From Candidatus Woesebacteria bacterium (lineage in GTDB: Bacteria > Patescibacteriota > Microgenomatia > UBA8517), in assembly GCA_016181165.1 (NCBI GenBank), contig JACOZU010000004.1, positions 1 to 19,806 of the forward strand: DNA of 19,806 bases, read 5' to 3'. A program made the translations under genes and the position numbers. Below are positions 6,501 to 12,082 of the stretch, one piece after another (the stretch's first letter is position 1; every line of letters starts with the position of its first letter). The notes beneath the pieces are model-generated. The model was not told the DNA's origin. It saw only the letters and a program-made list of their open reading frames with translations, and did not search any database.

Positions 6501-6798
6501 CACTGCCGCTTTAGTCATTGCCGCTCAGGTTGAGAGAAGCCAGCAGGCGGTCCTTAAGGAAGAAGAAGTAACCTCTAGTCCGGAGCCGGTAAAAGAGATT
6601 CCGGTCAAAAAAGTGACGATTAAAGAGACCGAGACCGGCTGGCTAAGGGTCAGAAGTACGCCCAGTGGAAATGAAATCGGCAAAGTCTACCCCGGAGAGA
6701 CATTTGACCTCCTGGACGAGGCGAGCGGCTGGTATTTGCTTGAGTTATCAGACGGAGCCAGAGGTTGGGTTTTTGCTCGGTATGCCTCTTTAGAGTAA
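3502..6798 (+). CDS. Predicted envelope-spanning protein: HTH, three membrane segments, hendecad repeats, SH3
   Basis: 1098 residues. Residues 1-55 are a MerR/excisionase-type helix-turn-helix (YTVKETAKILGVSTNTVYKY, then GRFKVP). Membrane segment 1 is at 82-102. Residues 103-553 are a helical outside region ending in a beta-like part near 420-495 (ILIINPS, YYLPSDL, GLTLSFD, PLPAGEAKTL) of a kind I associate with CPR surface proteins. Membrane segment 2 is at 554-577, followed by RWNKK. Residues 621-963 are consecutive 11-residue amphipathic repeats. PRRGLR precedes membrane segment 3 (984-1010). Residues 1036-1098 are a bacterial SH3 domain (WLRVRSTPSGNEIGKV, GWVFARY) that likely binds the wall. 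The positive-inside rule puts HTH and repeats in the cytoplasm and SH3 outside. No overall family is recognised. It could act as a DNA-membrane-wall tether or a membrane-bound regulator; this is inference. It has its own promoter, and its stop abuts the convergent tatA gene with no gap. Confidence 0.85.
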   Translation: MPKRFYTVKETAKILGVSTNTVYKYLDEGSLKGKRLKNRGRFKVPFPELAPYLGGETSTEVSEETPVVKQEDQKAKGKSTAFGLLFVPSLIGIFLLLLLWNFSQGAIASQSSLTRDIGNAVLGYSSRTFSGFGSLVSRFLPEAQQFAKGTQPPNETLSTPSTQIVSEEKTLDLSYKIENTEGRTNELYADAQVLASSTQRLLSKSRTLTSAELNNAIEEMSQLLGSLSDSSDKKTIFAEINWLSENWDFTGIEALKRAASNAGDLLVSLQRQSLAAFTRPEIVDLNNLVVEADLLPELVGDPSDLPSEKTLYGNIKGVGTLAQTIDAKVGEIDKILESWDNLNISEKEYTVKSILSDTLSINVLPKVDEVVFSGLRGPKDESELKNSLLSVKGVLMANKTHLAQKAGETVVGTWPEWDGAAYKILIINPSKKDSQEVAYKYYLPSDLKRGDVEQTDAGLTLSFDSQKNQYFMEVNLPLPAGEAKTLGLKTNNIWKTEAKAQKTGGQEISEALETTTANRQNKVLGTENNKPFSSLTALREKVAGLRAQIPREKVAALGLIIFLSGLTALIVYLMTFIRWNKKSVQTVSVEVQSADVESILIPKFSTKKETIKKESSWLTIKFRAIVSAILAIPALIISFFLKVLSTVKTFTTSVITGLARFISSVITSILRAFRATTQAILTFAAKTISAARKTVVTIGNGFLKIPVAILTFFLKVISSIRTLLVTLSTGFYKLVASIIAFVGLGVAAVVKGSIVFVSNLISAVTAFFTGIGSAITKTTHSVKTGIPAILSSIGTFFLRIITSVKKLVIGVTTSLLQAVKATINAVVVFSKNLISALVKAVVSIGSGVLAVLTSTKNFFLKLITAVTGGVAAVAIAFKKALLAVIQAITTFVTNVVSAISAFVGKIVSSTVTFVAKIISLVTRALISTITFFLKVLYSITKTLALIIKKVLKVSVSITKFADSTLGQLNFGAPTARKPRRGLRVATVLLLIGLAAALISATAALVIAAQVERSQQAVLKEEEVTSSPEPVKEIPVKKVTIKETETGWLRVRSTPSGNEIGKVYPGETFDLLDEASGWYLLELSDGARGWVFARYASLE
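5362..6390 (+). repeat. Coding repeat: about 31 hendecads in FFLK-headed modules of 11n+7 residues
   Basis: Within the HTH-SH3 protein, residues 621-963 divide almost without gaps into 11-residue units with apolar residues at positions 1, 2, 5, 6 and 9 and Lys/Arg/Ser/Thr at 4, 10 and 11 (FFLKVISSIRT, FVSNLISAVTA, FVAKIISLVTR). FFLK or FFLR heads recur at residues 639, 712, 796, 858 and 931. The distances are 73, 84, 62 and 73, each a multiple of 11 plus 7, because each module closes with a 7-residue unit (IPALIIS, IPVAILT, ILSSIGT, VLTSTKN, ALISTIT) before the next head. Eleven residues make three helical turns, so a very long amphipathic helix is expected, lying on the membrane or packed in a bundle. 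Nucleotide similarity between modules is limited, for example a 19-base identity around 5416 and 6292. Confidence 0.85.
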
Positions 6799-6960
6799 TT
6801 ACTTTTTGGTATCTTTGGAGCCAAAAGCGTTTTTGAATTCTTTGAACGATTCTCCCAGGCCCTTACCCATTTCCGGGAGTTTTCTCCCGCCGAAGAGGAT
6901 GAGGACGATGACGGCGATGATGATTATTTCTGTTGAGCCGATGTTAGCGAGTAGTGGCAT
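6799..6960 (-). CDS. tatA: Twin-arginine translocase subunit TatA, copy 1 (last gene of the locus)
   Basis: A 53-residue TatA-type protein. Short N-terminus with GSTEI (Glu in the polar position common in TatA), a membrane helix at about 11-23, the hinge FGGRKLPE at 23-30, then an amphipathic helix GKGLGESFKEF and a short charged tail. TatA oligomerises with TatC to let folded proteins with twin-arginine signals cross the membrane. It follows tatC by 18 bases with a good ribosome binding site (GAAGGTGAC) in that gap. Its stop codon directly abuts the stop of the convergent HTH-SH3 gene (6798/6799), leaving no room for a terminator. It belongs with copies 2 and 5 in sequence type. Confidence 0.88.
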   Translation of the reverse strand: MPLLANIGSTEIIIIAVIVLILFGGRKLPEMGKGLGESFKEFKNAFGSKDTKK

Positions 6961-6978
6961 CTAAAAAGTCACCTTCTT

Positions 6979-7710
6979 TCAAGACAAATGTGTTTTGAGA
7001 AAGATGCGATTTAATATTAACGTAAGTTCAAATAAGATTACAAGGGGCGTAAACAAAACAATATCGGAAATCAGGTCCGGAGGGGGGAGAAGGATGACAA
7101 AGAGGACGGCAATCAGGTAGGCATAGACCCTTTGCCTCTCAAAGAAAGAATGTTTGACCAGGTTTAAAAGCATCAGGACCGTCATGACAATCGGGAAAAG
7201 GAAAGAAACTCCCATTAAAAGTCCGGTCAGAAGAACATTTGACAGGAACTTTTCGATGTCCAGCACATTGCCGATTTGCAGGGAAACAGAGGTTCGATAA
7301 AAAATCTCGAGCAGAAGTTTCATCACTAAAACTCCATAGCCAAACCCCAAGCTGAAAAGGACCAGGGTCAGGGGCAGGATGTTAACCAGGATGCGATACT
7401 CTTTCTGGCGCAGGGCCGGCTTTAAGAAACCCAAGAGCTGAAAAATGACGACCGGGATAACCACAATCACCCCCACGACCAAGCCGGAATTTAGCGCCAG
7501 GGTAAAGAATTGAAAAGGTGTCGTAAAGACGATGTTGACGCCCTGGAGACGAAAGAACCCCAAAACCAGGGTGACGATTCTTTGAAATGAAAAAAAACCG
7601 ACGATCGTAGCGATGACAAAAAGCGACCCGACGAATAAAAACCTTTTTCTGATTTCCAGTAAGAAGGGATAATATCTACTGGCTATCGTTTGGGTTGGAG
7701 GATTTGCCAC
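6979..7710 (-). CDS. tatC: Sec-independent protein translocase subunit TatC
   Basis: 243 residues, close to the family length (about 250), with six membrane segments. Conserved signal-peptide-binding features are present: LLEIRKRF (Glu19, Arg21, Arg23) in the first cytoplasmic region, FLKPALRQKE with Glu104 in the first cytoplasmic loop, and the late LLPPPDLISD (Pro209-Asp212) before the last segments. TatC recognises twin-arginine signal peptides and recruits TatA. The start is GTG: the TAG stop of tatA copy 2 overlaps it by one base (TAGTG), indicating coupled translation. It is the only tatC in the window. The N-terminal cytoplasmic segment (MANPPTQTIASRYYP) is short. Confidence 0.95.
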   Translation of the reverse strand: MANPPTQTIASRYYPFLLEIRKRFLFVGSLFVIATIVGFFSFQRIVTLVLGFFRLQGVNIVFTTPFQFFTLALNSGLVVGVIVVIPVVIFQLLGFLKPALRQKEYRILVNILPLTLVLFSLGFGYGVLVMKLLLEIFYRTSVSLQIGNVLDIEKFLSNVLLTGLLMGVSFLFPIVMTVLMLLNLVKHSFFERQRVYAYLIAVLFVILLPPPDLISDIVLFTPLVILFELTLILNRIFLKTHLS

Positions 7711-7853
7711 TATTCTTCTTTCGCGCCTTTTTTGAACTCATTCATTGCTTGGCCTATTCCTTTGATAAATTCCGGGATTTTCTTGCCGCCGAAAAGAAGG
7801 ATGACGATTAAAGCGATAATGATCAGCTCCGGTGTGCCTAGGTTGACCGGCAT
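7710..7853 (-). CDS. tatA: TatA, copy 2 (directly before tatC)
   Basis: A 47-residue TatA: LGTPEL, a membrane helix (LIIIALIVILLF), the FGGKKIPEF hinge, an amphipathic helix KGIGQAMNEFKKG, and a very short tail (AKEE). It starts two bases after the stop-codon start of copy 3 (TAAATG junction) and has a canonical Shine-Dalgarno sequence six bases upstream, lying inside the end of copy 3. Its TAG stop shares a base with the GTG start of tatC. It is the copy most similar to copy 5 and so probably the conventional pore-forming TatA together with copies 1 and 5. Confidence 0.88.
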   Translation of the reverse strand: MPVNLGTPELIIIALIVILLFGGKKIPEFIKGIGQAMNEFKKGAKEE

Positions 7854-8051
7854 TTAACTATCACCTCCTGGCTGGTTATTTTTGGCCTCTTGGGGTTTTT
7901 GGAGATCTTCTTTGATTTTATTGAATTCTTTCTTGGACTGTTTTAACCCTTGAGCGAGTTCAGTGAATTTCTTGCCGCCGAAAAAAAGAAGAATCAAGAC
8001 GGCAATGATGATAACCTCGCCTGACCCAACATTTTTTAAGACATTAAACAT
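7854..8051 (-). CDS. TatA/TatB-like protein, copy 3 (divergent)
   Basis: 65 residues, the longest of the five. VGSGEV, a membrane helix (IIIAVLILLFF), FGGKKFTEL, then a helix QGLKQSKKEFNKIKED and a polar tail ending QPGGDS. The Pro of the usual LPE/IPE motif is replaced (FTEL), and the amphipathic helix is more charged and longer, resembling copy 4 (shared KKIKE/NKIKE region) rather than copies 1, 2 and 5. This could be a TatB-like partner, but short TatA-type proteins cannot be assigned with confidence from sequence alone. Upstream the nearest GGAGG lies about 16 bases from the ATG, a poor distance. It is 11 bases downstream of copy 4. Confidence 0.85.
   Translation of the reverse strand: MFNVLKNVGSGEVIIIAVLILLFFGGKKFTELAQGLKQSKKEFNKIKEDLQKPQEAKNNQPGGDS
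7860..7869 (-). promoter_or_regulatory. Perfect Shine-Dalgarno sequence for tatA copy 2
   Basis: AGGAGGTGAT on the minus strand, six bases before the ATG at 7853, is fully complementary to the usual end of bacterial 16S rRNA. It shows that Shine-Dalgarno initiation is used inside operons here, in contrast to the near-leaderless starts of wbuC, the M23 gene and the glycosyltransferase at 19045. Confidence 0.8.
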
Positions 8052-8062
8052 TTTTGTTTCTT

Positions 8063-8239
8063 TTAAGCTTCCTCCTGTTTGTCCGTGTTCCCTTCCCCCT
8101 CGAGTTCTTCCTTGATTTTTTTGATTTCTTTGGTGCTTTCTCCTACCCGTTTGGCGAAGTCTTTAAGCTTTTTGTCGCCAAAAAACCACAGGGCGATGAG
8201 GGCAATAATGATGATTTCCGGGCTTCCCAGGTTAAACAT
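8063..8239 (-). CDS. TatA/TatB-like protein, copy 4 (divergent, FGD hinge)
   Basis: 58 residues. LGSPEI, a membrane helix (IIIALIALWFF), hinge FGDKKLKDF, then a charged helix KRVGESTKEIKKIKEELEG and an acidic tail. The usual second Gly or Thr/Ser of the FGG/FGT/FGS hinge is Asp, and the LPE Pro is absent, so this is the most unusual of the set. It pairs in sequence type with copy 3. It starts 11 bases after copy 5 with no strong ribosome binding site, so translation may depend on coupling. Confidence 0.85.
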   Translation of the reverse strand: MFNLGSPEIIIIALIALWFFGDKKLKDFAKRVGESTKEIKKIKEELEGEGNTDKQEEA

Positions 8240-8250
8240 AAAATTGATTC

Positions 8251-8397
8251 TTACTCTTCATCCTTGGATGCGTGGCGAAACTCTTTGATTGCTTCCCCGA
8301 TGCCTTTCATGAATTCGGGAATCTTTCTGCTGCCGAAAAGGAGGACAAGAACTAAACCAACAATAATCAGTTCCGGCGTGCCGATATTTTTAAGCAT
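8251..8397 (-). CDS. tatA: TatA, copy 5 (first gene of the Tat locus)
   Basis: 48 residues. IGTPEL, a membrane helix (IIVGLVLVLLF), hinge FGSRKIPEF, then KGIGEAIKEFRHASKDEE. It is very like copy 2 across the hinge and amphipathic helix (IPEF, KGIG, EF), a conventional TatA. A GGGGGTGAT ribosome binding site lies shortly before the ATG. The upstream small gene ends 39 bases away with no clear promoter between, so the Tat locus may be read through from the stalk-protein operon. Confidence 0.88.
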   Translation of the reverse strand: MLKNIGTPELIIVGLVLVLLFGSRKIPEFMKGIGEAIKEFRHASKDEE

Positions 8398-8436
8398 TTA
8401 GTTTGATCACCCCCGTTCATCATCATAGAAAGAAAC

Positions 8437-8595
8437 CTAGCGCTTTGCAATAATCATTTTGTAGAGCCGGCCCTTGATTTGGATGGCGGCTTTGCCGTCA
8501 AGAATGATGATGCGGTGGGCATACTTATTCGGGTTAAAGTTGATAAATTTCTTGACCACCGAATACTTTAAGTTTTTGTTGATTGTTTTAATCAT
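8437..8595 (-). CDS. Small protein, free-standing copy of the stalk protein C-terminal domain
   Basis: 52 residues from the ATG at 8595. It aligns without gaps with the last 45 residues of the upstream stalk protein: KNLKY/KNSEY, FINFNP/FVDFEP, IIILDGKAAIQIKGRLY against QVIVDGHVALKLKGRIY. The alternating hydrophobic pattern suggests a small beta fold. The start ATG lies inside the last codons of the stalk gene (ATGATTAA overlap, 8 bases), so translation is probably coupled. No signal peptide or membrane segment is visible. Function is unknown; the pairing suggests a module that caps, anchors or assembles with the stalk protein. A longer in-frame start at 8649 would read through stalk coding sequence and is less likely. 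The tat genes follow 39 bases later. Confidence 0.7.
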   Translation of the reverse strand: MIKTINKNLKYSVVKKFINFNPNKYAHRIIILDGKAAIQIKGRLYKMIIAKR

Positions 8596-11500
8596 TGATT
8601 CTGGTATAAATCCGGCCTTTGAGCTTGAGGGCCACATGGCCATCAACAATTACCTGCCGTGGTCCGGCATTCTTCGGCTCAAAATCGACAAAGGTGACGA
8701 TAACTCCATATTCAGAATTCTTTCTAATTACCTTAACTCCGCTTATGGTTCCTATCTCATAACTTGTAGTTTTGGTTATCGATTTAGTTTCGGTAGGCGA
8801 AATCGCCGCGGCTGATGGTGATGCCGACGGTGATGCCGACGGACTCTCCGCTGCGGACGGACTGGGAGAGGCACTGGGGCTGATAGAGGGCGACGGGGTG
8901 GCCGATGGAGAGGCGCTGACCGAAGCGCTCGGTGATGGTGTGGCCGAAGGGGATGCAGAGGGAGAAACCGACGGAGAGAGACTCGGGCTCGCACTAGGAG
9001 ACGGGCTTCGCGAGGGGCTCGCGCTCGGGGATAAAGAAGGTGAAAGTGAAACACTTGCACTTGGCGATGCTGATGGACTTGGTGAAGCCGACGGCGAGAG
9101 AGACGGAGAAAGCGATACCGATGCACTTGGGGAGGGAGATGCGCTAGGGGAAGCTGACGGCGAGCGAGATGGTGAAAGTGAAGGTGATGCACTGGGAGAT
9201 GGAGAGGCTGATGGGGAACGAGACGGTGAAACCGACGGACTTGCACTAGGGCTTGGAGAAGCACTGGGACTTAAGCTGGGTGAGACGGATGGCGATGCAC
9301 TCGGTGACGGAGAAGCCGATGGACTGACAGAAGGTGAGACTGATGGGCTGACACTGGGAGAGGCAGATGGTGATGGTGAAGCCGAGGGAGAAAGTGATGG
9401 TGAAACAGACGGACTTGCACTAGGACTTGGAGAAGCCGAAGGGGACGCACTTACCGAAGCACTCGGAGAGGCGCTGGGTGACGGAGAAGCCGATGGTGAT
9501 GCACTTACTGAGGCGCTCGGAGAAGCAGAGGGTGAAACGCTGGGAGATGCGCTTGGAGAAGGAGACGCAGATGGAGAGGCACTGGGTGAAACCGAGGGAG
9601 AAGCGCTGGGTGATGGTGAGGCGGAAGGAGAGGCAGACGCAGATTGACCGGCAGAGGGAGATGCACTTGGGCTTGCAGATGGGCTAGGTGAAGCAGATGG
9701 AGACGCAGACGGTGAAGCTGATGGACTCGGGCTTGCCGACGGAGAAGCAGATGGACTGGCCGAAGGTGAAGCCGAGGGCGATGCAGAAGGTGATGCACTT
9801 GGAGATGGACTGGCCGAAGGTGATGCCGAAGGTGATGCCGATGGGGAGGCTGAAGGACTCGGACTGGCCGAAGGAGATGCACTTTCTGAAGCACTTGGAG
9901 ATGCACTAGGCGAAGGAGAGGCCGACGGTGATGCGCTCTCCGAGGCACTGGGTGAAGCAGAAGGCGATGGACTTGCCGATGGTGACGCGGAGGGACTTAG
10001 ACTTGGTGATGCAGAAGGACTGGGACTAGCAGAAGGGGATGCTGATACCGAAGCACTCGGCGAAGCACTGGGCGATGGAGAAGCGGATGGAGAAGCGCTT
10101 TCGGACGCACTCGGCGACGCACTGGGCGATGCCGACGGTGAGGCGCTCGGTGACGGGCTTGCAGAAGGCGAGGCACTTTCACTAGCCGAAGGTGATGCAC
10201 TGGGTGATGGAGACGCTGACGGGCTCGCGCTTTCTGATGCACTTGGAGAAGCACTTGGAGATGCACTGGGCGATGCCGACGGGGAAGCCGAAGGCGAAGC
10301 ACTAGGTGACGCGCTGGGTGAAGGCGAAGCCGATGGCGACGCGCTTACTGACGTAGAGGGCGAAGCACTGGGTGACGGTGAGGCGGAAGGTGAAGCACTT
10401 ACCGAGGCGCTGGGAGAAGCAGAGGGTGAAACGCTGGGCGAAGCACTTGGAGAAGGGGATGCGCTCGGAGACGCACTTACCGAAGCCGACGGTGACGCAC
10501 TTGGTGAGGGTGAAGCAGATGGAGAGGCAGACGGCGAAGCGGATGGAGAAACGCTGGGGGAAATAGACGGTGATGCACTCGGTGAAGGGCTTGCCGAAGG
10601 TGATGCACTTACCGATGCCGATGGTGAAGCGCTTGGAGAAGGTGATGCCGATGGAGATGCGCTTTCCGAAGCGCTCGGACTAGGTGACGCCGACGGTGAT
10701 GCACTCGGTGATGCACTTGCAGAAGTCACTACCCACGGCCCATCCGCGAAGCCGTCAGTGTCAAAGACCAGAGTCATCGTCTGTGGCGAGTTCATGGTTG
10801 CCGAGTTTTGCGCTGCCACCAGACACTCGAAGCGATCGCCCGTCGCACCTGCGGCCCAATCTCGACTTACCGTCGCCAGCTTGAGGCCAGTTCCCGTGAA
10901 GGCCGCTTCGGCCTGAGTGGCGGTCTCCTGATCTGCGGTTAACCCCGAATCGACGCGGCCGAAGTGCCCGGCGCTGGCGCCCCGTGTGAGTAGTCCGTAG
11001 GATACGTTGGCGCCTGCCGCCGAGACGTCGAGCTGGCAACGGTAGGTGCCTGAAGGCCAGTCGGCGTCATTGGGTTCGCCACTGGCGGTCGTAAAGCACC
11101 AGACAAGCGCATCACCACCAGCTCCAAGGTTCCCGCTGCCCTCAGTCTGACCCGTGCCAGCGGTTGCGTTAAGTTCATCCTCGTTGTTTGCTACATGGAC
11201 TCCGGTCGCCGAATCTGTGTCACGCTGGAAGTAGGTTTTGGTGCCGTCGGGTATAAGATACTTTCCCTGCGCGCGCTGTTGCCGGATACGTCCGTCTTTG
11301 ACCTGCCCTATCGGGACGCCCTCTGTCCACTCCCGCCAGCCGTGGCGGGTGAGGCGCGTAAGGTGTGCGGCCATGAGGGGTGAGGGGAGCCAGACGCCGT
11401 GTCGGGTGACGGTAGCTGGTGGGGGTACGAACTTGGCCCAGGGCCGCACAGGTAGCCCGGCGGCGCGCAAATGGGCGGCCGCCTCACCCTCGGCGTAGTA

Positions 11501-11887
11501 GACCATTGTCTGACGTGTGTTCCAGGCGCCCCCGAAGTTAAGGTCGGGAGCGATTGGCTGGAAGGTCCACACTTGGCCGTAGAAGCCTCGCGGGAAGGGG
11601 GGCTGGTCGGGTCGGAGCCGGCGGACACGAGCAAGGTCTTGATCTAATGGATCGTCATTCCAGACCGTGACACGGCAAGTGCCACCAGCTAAATCCTCGA
11701 CGGCATAGTGGTCCCAGCCGGTCTGCATGACGCCTTGGATGTTAAGGGCAGTAATCCAACCAGCTGTATTATCCCGGCCACCTCTTTGTCCCGGGACCGG
11801 TCTTTCGGGTAGCTTAGAGAAGTCTCCTGAATCGATCTCTACCCAGTCTTGAGGGTTCTTTAAGCTCCACTGGACTAATACTTTCAT
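8588..11887 (-). CDS. Large Ser/Ala/Pro-stalk protein, phage-like N-terminal half
   Basis: 1099 residues. Residues 1-225 are a Trp/Arg-rich globular region of unrecognised family (LVQWSLKNPQDWVEIDS, GFYGQVWTFQPIAPD). Residues 228-388 look like a beta-sandwich, with two paired Cys candidates (CFTT, RCQLDV) and a DGFADGPW ending that I associate with phage and metagenomic structural proteins. Residues 389-1025 are a Ser/Ala/Pro repeat stalk. Residues 1026-1099 form a C-terminal domain duplicated in the next gene. There is no signal peptide, membrane segment or twin-arginine motif at the N-terminus, so its route outside is unclear. The part 10740-11887 is visibly richer in G+C than its neighbours, suggesting transfer. 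A strong ribosome binding site (AAGGAGG) precedes the ATG. It could be a phage-derived adhesin, a fibre or a surface stalk; this is inference. Confidence 0.8.
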   Translation of the reverse strand: MKVLVQWSLKNPQDWVEIDSGDFSKLPERPVPGQRGGRDNTAGWITALNIQGVMQTGWDHYAVEDLAGGTCRVTVWNDDPLDQDLARVRRLRPDQPPFPRGFYGQVWTFQPIAPDLNFGGAWNTRQTMVYYAEGEAAAHLRAAGLPVRPWAKFVPPPATVTRHGVWLPSPLMAAHLTRLTRHGWREWTEGVPIGQVKDGRIRQQRAQGKYLIPDGTKTYFQRDTDSATGVHVANNEDELNATAGTGQTEGSGNLGAGGDALVWCFTTASGEPNDADWPSGTYRCQLDVSAAGANVSYGLLTRGASAGHFGRVDSGLTADQETATQAEAAFTGTGLKLATVSRDWAAGATGDRFECLVAAQNSATMNSPQTMTLVFDTDGFADGPWVVTSASASPSASPSASPSPSASESASPSASPSPSASPSASVSASPSASPSPSASPSISPSVSPSASPSASPSASPSPSASPSASVSASPSASPSPSASPSVSPSASPSASVSASPSASPSPSASPSTSVSASPSASPSPSASPSASPSASPSASPSASPSASPSASESASPSASPSPSASPSASESASPSASPSPSASPSASPSASPSASESASPSASPSPSASPSASVSASPSASPSPSASPSLSPSASPSASPSPSASPSASESASPSASPSPSASPSASESASPSASPSPSASPSASPSASPSASPSPSASPSASPSASPSASPSASPSASPSPSASPSASPSASPSPSASPSASPSAGQSASASPSASPSPSASPSVSPSASPSASPSPSASPSVSPSASPSASVSASPSASPSPSASPSASVSASPSASPSPSASPSVSPSLSPSASPSPSASPSVSPSVSPSVSPSASPSPSASPSVSPSLSPSASPSPSASPSVSPSRSPSASPSPSASPSLSPSRSPSASPSASPSPSASVSLSPSLSPSASPSPSASPSASVSLSPSLSPSASPSRSPSPSASPSLSPSVSPSASPSATPSPSASVSASPSATPSPSISPSASPSPSAAESPSASPSASPSAAAISPTETKSITKTTSYEIGTISGVKVIRKNSEYGVIVTFVDFEPKNAGPRQVIVDGHVALKLKGRIYTRIND
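8813..10723 (-). repeat. Low-complexity Ser-Ala-Ser-Pro coding repeat
   Basis: About 637 codons encode almost only Ser at odd positions, alternating with Ala, Pro and occasional Val, Glu, Leu, Ile or Arg. A higher-order unit of 18 residues is visible where Glu or Val marks it (SASPSASPSPSASPSA followed by SV or SE). Third codon positions vary freely (all six Ser codons and all four Ala and Pro codons occur), so the repeat has been kept by protein-level selection rather than produced by very recent slippage. On the plus strand it appears as open acidic Gly/Asp/Glu frames that are only shadows. Confidence 0.92.
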
Positions 11888-11970
11888 ATTAGCTGCCCCT
11901 CCTTGGAGTATGGGATGTTATAGCCCCATCAAGGCTTAGCCATAGAAGACAATTCTGCGGATTATTGAGC

Positions 11971-12005
11971 ATTGTATTGCACTTAATAGGGGCTGTATTG
12001 TATTA
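11971..12005. repeat. Short direct repeat upstream of the stalk gene
   Basis: ATTGTATTG at 11971-11979 recurs as ATTGTATTA at 11997-12005, 26 bases on. It sits in the 195-base gap between the fibre-like gene and the stalk gene, both read on the minus strand. It may be an operator or chance in AT-rich DNA. The rest of the gap has a weak -10-like TATAAC on the minus strand before the stalk gene but no convincing -35, and no clear terminator. Confidence 0.3.
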
Positions 12006-12082
12006 CCACCCGTCAACTCACTTTAATTAAATTTTCTGCTTAAATCAATGGCCTTTCTTGGGCATTTGAATGAAAATGAAGT

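Noticed and set aside
5274..6518. Several minus-strand hydrophobic frames opposite the hendecad region
   Set aside because: Antisense shadows of a Val/Ile/Lys/Thr-rich gene; the sense frame is continuous and has coherent domains at both ends.
8772..9687. Long plus-strand open frames encoding Gly/Asp/Glu-rich repeats opposite the Ser/Ala/Pro tract
   Set aside because: They are antisense images of the repeat: the hexamer composition lacks stop codons in several frames. They have no ribosome binding site, and the minus-strand frame joins sensible domains on both sides.
9505..10302. Minus-strand His/Leu/Arg/Pro-rich frames inside the same tract
   Set aside because: Out-of-frame readings of the same repeat with implausible composition and no flanking domains.
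8813..10723. CRISPR array or satellite DNA
   Set aside because: No constant repeat with unique spacers; the periodicity is that of codons in an open reading frame.
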